64,000 nucleotides of DNA from Tyzzerella sp. (lineage in GTDB: Bacteria > Bacillota > Clostridia > Lachnospirales > Lachnospiraceae). Made by a program: the position numbers and the translations under genes. The notes beneath the pieces were generated by a model. It searched no databases. It saw only the letters and a list, made by a program, of their open reading frames with translations, and had not been told where the DNA came from. Positions 61,192-64,000 of this stretch are shown here, one piece after another; positions within the stretch are counted from its first letter, which is position 1, and every line of letters starts with the position of its first letter. The DNA is taken from positions 1 to 64,000 of the forward strand of contig JAFQRJ010000015.1 of NCBI GenBank assembly GCA_017410145.1, read 5' to 3'.

Positions 61192-62433
61192 ATGAGTGGT
61201 TACAAGATTGCTGTTGCAGGGACAGGATATGTAGGATTGTCTATGGCAACATTATTGGCACAACATAATAAAGTGACAGCTGTAGATGTGGTTTCTGAAA
61301 AGGTTGATTTAATTAACAACAAAAAATCACCGATTCAAGATGATTATATAGAGGAATATTTAGCAACGAAAGAACTTAATTTAGTTGCAACGCTAGATGC
61401 AAAGTCTGCATACTCTGATGCTGATTTTGTCGTCATTGCTGCTCCGACAAATTATGATAGTAAAAAGAATTATTTTGACACATCAGCAGTGGAAGCAGTT
61501 ATCAAGCTTGTTATGGAATACAACCCAAATGCGATTATGGTAATTAAATCAACGATTCCTGTAGGTTTTACAGCTGGTATAAGAGAGAAGACTGGTAGCG
61601 AAAACATCATTTTTAGTCCTGAATTTTTAAGGGAGTCAAAGGCTCTTTATGATAACCTTTACCCATCGCGTATTATCGTAGGAACGGATATGAACAATCC
61701 GCGTCTAGTAGATGCGGCACATACTTTTGCTTCGCTCTTGCAGGAGGGAGCCATAAAAGAAGATGTAGATACATTGTTTATGGGATTTACGGAAGCAGAA
61801 GCGGTCAAATTGTTTGCTAATACATATTTAGCTCTTAGAGTATCTTATTTTAATGAATTAGATACTTATGCAGAGATGAAAGGATTGGATACAAGACAGA
61901 TTATCGATGGTGTTTGCCTAGATCCACGTATCGGCAGCCATTATAATAATCCTTCATTTGGATATGGAGGATATTGTCTTCCAAAAGATACTAAACAGTT
62001 GCTTGCAAATTATGAAGATGTTCCGGAAAATTTAATAGAAGCGATTGTTGAGTCTAACCGCACTAGAAAAGACTTTATTGCAGATAGAGTTTTAGAAATG
62101 GCAGGTGGTTATGAGGCAAATAGCTCCTATGATGCAAATAAGGAAATAGAAGTAGTTGTTGGTGTGTATCGTTTAACAATGAAAAGTAATTCTGATAATT
62201 TTAGACAGAGTTCTATTCAAGGAGTTATGAAACGAATTAAAGCTAAAGGCGCCAAAGTAATTATTTACGAACCGACACTTGAAGATGGAAGTACTTTTTT
62301 TGGAAGTTTGGTTGTGAACGATCTTGAGAAATTCAAGGAAAAGAGTGCGGCAATTATTGCGAATAGATATGATAGTTGTCTTGATGATGTTTGCGATAAA
62401 GTTTATACTAGGGACCTTTTTAGAAGAGATTAG
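61192..62433 (+). CDS. ugd: UDP-glucose 6-dehydrogenase
   Basis: 413 residues from ATG 61192, with GGAGG 8 bases upstream; an upstream in-frame ATG at 61177 precedes that site. [15 protein letters not shown] is the NAD-binding start, [13 protein letters not shown] the substrate motif, and [15 protein letters not shown] holds the catalytic cysteine. Oxidises UDP-glucose to UDP-glucuronate. It pairs with the epimerase just upstream. Confidence 0.92.
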   Translation: MSGYKIAVAGTGYVGLSMATLLAQHNKVTAVDVVSEKVDLINNKKSPIQDDYIEEYLATKELNLVATLDAKSAYSDADFVVIAAPTNYDSKKNYFDTSAVEAVIKLVMEYNPNAIMVIKSTIPVGFTAGIREKTGSENIIFSPEFLRESKALYDNLYPSRIIVGTDMNNPRLVDAAHTFASLLQEGAIKEDVDTLFMGFTEAEAVKLFANTYLALRVSYFNELDTYAEMKGLDTRQIIDGVCLDPRIGSHYNNPSFGYGGYCLPKDTKQLLANYEDVPENLIEAIVESNRTRKDFIADRVLEMAGGYEANSSYDANKEIEVVVGVYRLTMKSNSDNFRQSSIQGVMKRIKAKGAKVIIYEPTLEDGSTFFGSLVVNDLEKFKEKSAAIIANRYDSCLDDVCDKVYTRDLFRRD

Positions 62434-62457
62434 ATAATAAGATTGGAGAAGTACTAA

Positions 62458-63651
62458 GTGAAACAGGCATTAAATATTTTTATGGATTTACTTAAATCTG
62501 AAATTGCAAATATTCCGATAAATCCGCATCGACTGGATTTGGTGTCTGCTGATATTATGCCTGAATTGTATAATATTTCAGACAAACATGATTTGATACA
62601 TGTGATTGCCGTTGCACTTAAAAAGACAGGGGTAATAAAACGAGATGATACTTTTGGTAAAAAAGATAATGGTTTTGTGAATGACACAACTAACAATTTT
62701 GTGTTGGGACTTTATTATGCCCTTGACCGTTATGAAAACATGAAATATGAAGAAGAGCAAATCAAAAGTTTGTTTGAAAAAGAAAATATAACATTTGTGT
62801 TGCTCAAAGGTTCCTCTATAGGAAAATACTACCATGAACCATGGTTAAGACTAAGTTCTGACATAGACATATTAGTTCATGCGGAAGACGTAGAAAGAGC
62901 TAAAGAAGTTCTAATATCTAAGTTAAATTATAAGGTTAGAAAATACAATTATCATGATATTTGCATGTATTCTCAACAAGGATTTCATTTGGAATTGCAT
63001 TTTCAAATTCTTGAAAATGAAAAAAAGATTGATGGGTTGTTAGAAAAAGTTTGGGATTATGTACATCCACTTAAAGAGGGAATGTGTCAGAGCGTAATGT
63101 CGAATGAATACATGATGTTTTATATTTATGCACACATGTACTATCATTTTTTGCATGGTGGTTGTGGAATAAGATATTTTGCGGATGTTTGGGTTCTGGA
63201 GAATAATATGGATTATAACAGAACCGAAGTAGAACGGATGTGCACAACATGTGGTATTTCAACATTTGTTTTTTATGTAAATAAATTAACTAAAATATGG
63301 TTTGAGAATGAAGAACACGAAAATGTCACAAGGAAGATGGAAGCATATGTCCTGGCTGGTGGTGTTTTTGGAGATTTGAATAGTAAAGTGTTGGTGGGCA
63401 AGACAAAAGCAAGAGGTAGAATGGGATATCTTTGGCAAAGAATTTTTATACCATACAACGAGTTGAAAATATCGAAATCTCGCCTGGATAAATATCCGGT
63501 TTTGTATCCGATTTATTTGGTTATGAGATGGTGTAAGGTTTTTGATAAAAACATTTCAAGAAAAGCATATGATGAGATTATACTGAACCAAAATATTAAT
63601 CAAACAGAAGTAAATGAGTTGAAACATTTATTTGATGAATTGAAGTTATAA
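62458..63651 (+). CDS. Nucleotidyltransferase-family protein (NTP_transf_5 type), second copy
   Basis: 397 residues starting at GTG, with TTGGAGAAG upstream. VLLKGSSIGKYYHEPW then LSSDIDILVHAEDVERAK is the pol-beta-like core, followed by HLELHFQI; same layout as the protein at 39203. Both lie at the outer limits of the polysaccharide genes. Last gene of the operon and followed by a strong terminator. Reaction unknown. Confidence 0.78.
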   Translation: MKQALNIFMDLLKSEIANIPINPHRLDLVSADIMPELYNISDKHDLIHVIAVALKKTGVIKRDDTFGKKDNGFVNDTTNNFVLGLYYALDRYENMKYEEEQIKSLFEKENITFVLLKGSSIGKYYHEPWLRLSSDIDILVHAEDVERAKEVLISKLNYKVRKYNYHDICMYSQQGFHLELHFQILENEKKIDGLLEKVWDYVHPLKEGMCQSVMSNEYMMFYIYAHMYYHFLHGGCGIRYFADVWVLENNMDYNRTEVERMCTTCGISTFVFYVNKLTKIWFENEEHENVTRKMEAYVLAGGVFGDLNSKVLVGKTKARGRMGYLWQRIFIPYNELKISKSRLDKYPVLYPIYLVMRWCKVFDKNISRKAYDEIILNQNINQTEVNELKHLFDELKL

Positions 63652-63683
63652 AAAGCAAAATGAGTTTTCATTTTGCTTTTTTG
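63651..63683 (+). terminator. Terminator at the end of the polysaccharide operon
   Basis: AAAAGCAAAATGA (63651-63663) pairs perfectly with TCATTTTGCTTTT, then a T run. Confidence 0.9.
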
Positions 63684-63696
63684 TTTCGGTTTCTAC

Positions 63697-63725
63697 TTGT
63701 TTAAATTAATATTGTAGAGTATAAT
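63697..63725 (+). promoter_or_regulatory. Promoter of the next polysaccharide unit
   Basis: TTGTTT (63697-63702), 17-base spacer, TATAAT (63720-63725), same form as 42513-42541. Confidence 0.7.
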
Positions 63726-63784
63726 AATCTAGTTAGAATAAAAAATGGGATTACTTTGTGCTACAGTAATCTTTGGAGGCTAAA

Positions 63785-64000
63785 GTGGATAGTAAAAAGG
63801 GTTACATAAAAATAAAGAGAGTTATAGATTTCACTCTATCATTTGTAGGGTTAATCATATTATTTCCAGTGTTGATTATATTGGTGATAGCTATCAAATT
63901 GGATTCACCGGGACCGATTTTTTTCAAACAAAAGAGAGTTGGTATACATAAGACACATTTTAATATTTTGAAATTCCGGACCATGAGGTCTGACACACCG
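63785..64000 (+). CDS. Initiating sugar-1-phosphate transferase, N-terminal part (runs off the edge)
   Basis: 72 codons in the window, starting at GTG after GGAGG. RVIDFTLSFVGLIILFPVLI membrane hairpin, LDSPGPIFFKQKRVGIHK and FNILKFRTMRSD identify the polyprenyl-phosphate sugar phosphotransferase family (compare 44496). The catalytic DE-L-P motif is beyond the edge. A second initiating enzyme behind its own promoter suggests a second polymer or a neighbouring locus. Confidence 0.88.
   Translation, partial: MDSKKGYIKIKRVIDFTLSFVGLIILFPVLIILVIAIKLDSPGPIFFKQKRVGIHKTHFNILKFRTMRSDTP

Overview
The window reads as a low-GC Firmicute chromosome, most like a Clostridia/Lachnospiraceae gut anaerobe. 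This is inferred from AGGAGG-type ribosome sites, TTGACA-17-TATAAT promoters, T-box and THF riboswitches, a SpoIID-type protein, an ATP-type PEP carboxykinase, and protein families typical of that group. No species is claimed, and no tRNA, rRNA, complete insertion sequence or CRISPR array was seen.

Left part (1-31 kb), mostly core metabolism. The end of pgk, tpiA, gpmI and (after a permease and a rhomboid-like protein) pyk make lower glycolysis. A decayed toxin-antitoxin remnant follows. Next is a THF riboswitch controlling folT, then thyA and a dihydrofolate reductase gene. A two-gene toxin-antitoxin-like operon with its own operator comes next, then ilvB-ilvN-ilvE, a methyltransferase, hslO and nadE. 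From 18.1 to 23.5 kb lies a sortase/surface-protein operon with a thioester/SpaA adhesin, two proteins sharing an unrecognised secreted module, a sortase and a small anchored protein. leuC-leuD-thrC follow from a promoter inside the last surface gene. pckA, a SpoIID-like protein and a YihY-family protein complete this part. The intergenic regions at 13.5-14.1, 17.8-18.3, 28.6-29.0 and 31.3-32.1 kb are rich in repeats and hairpins.

Middle (31.3-40.4 kb). A T-box leader precedes pheS-pheT, but 460 bases separate its terminator from pheS. That stretch holds 33-base palindromes also found downstream of nadE, and a three-fold repeat carrying Shine-Dalgarno sequences. A membrane nucleotide-sugar 4,6-dehydratase follows, then a broken Rpn-family gene, a small XRE regulator and a nucleotidyltransferase-fold protein.

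Right part (40.4-64 kb). A large, visibly AT-rich surface-polysaccharide locus. A minus-strand sugar kinase and nucleotidyltransferase pair lies beside a long plus-strand operon. That operon encodes an aminotransferase, PIG-L deacetylase, initiating phosphoglycosyl transferase, WbqC-like protein, several glycosyltransferases, a polymerase, a flippase, an acyltransferase, a MenD-like ThDP enzyme, an SDR, a pyruvyl transferase, a UDP-glucuronate 4-epimerase and a UDP-glucose dehydrogenase. It ends with a second nucleotidyltransferase-fold protein. A second initiating sugar transferase starts at the right edge, so more polysaccharide genes probably lie beyond it.

The strongest leads are the MenD-like/SDR pair inside a polysaccharide operon, the 33-base palindrome family in two intergenic regions, the unusual pheS leader, and the paired secreted modules and double signal peptide of the sortase operon.
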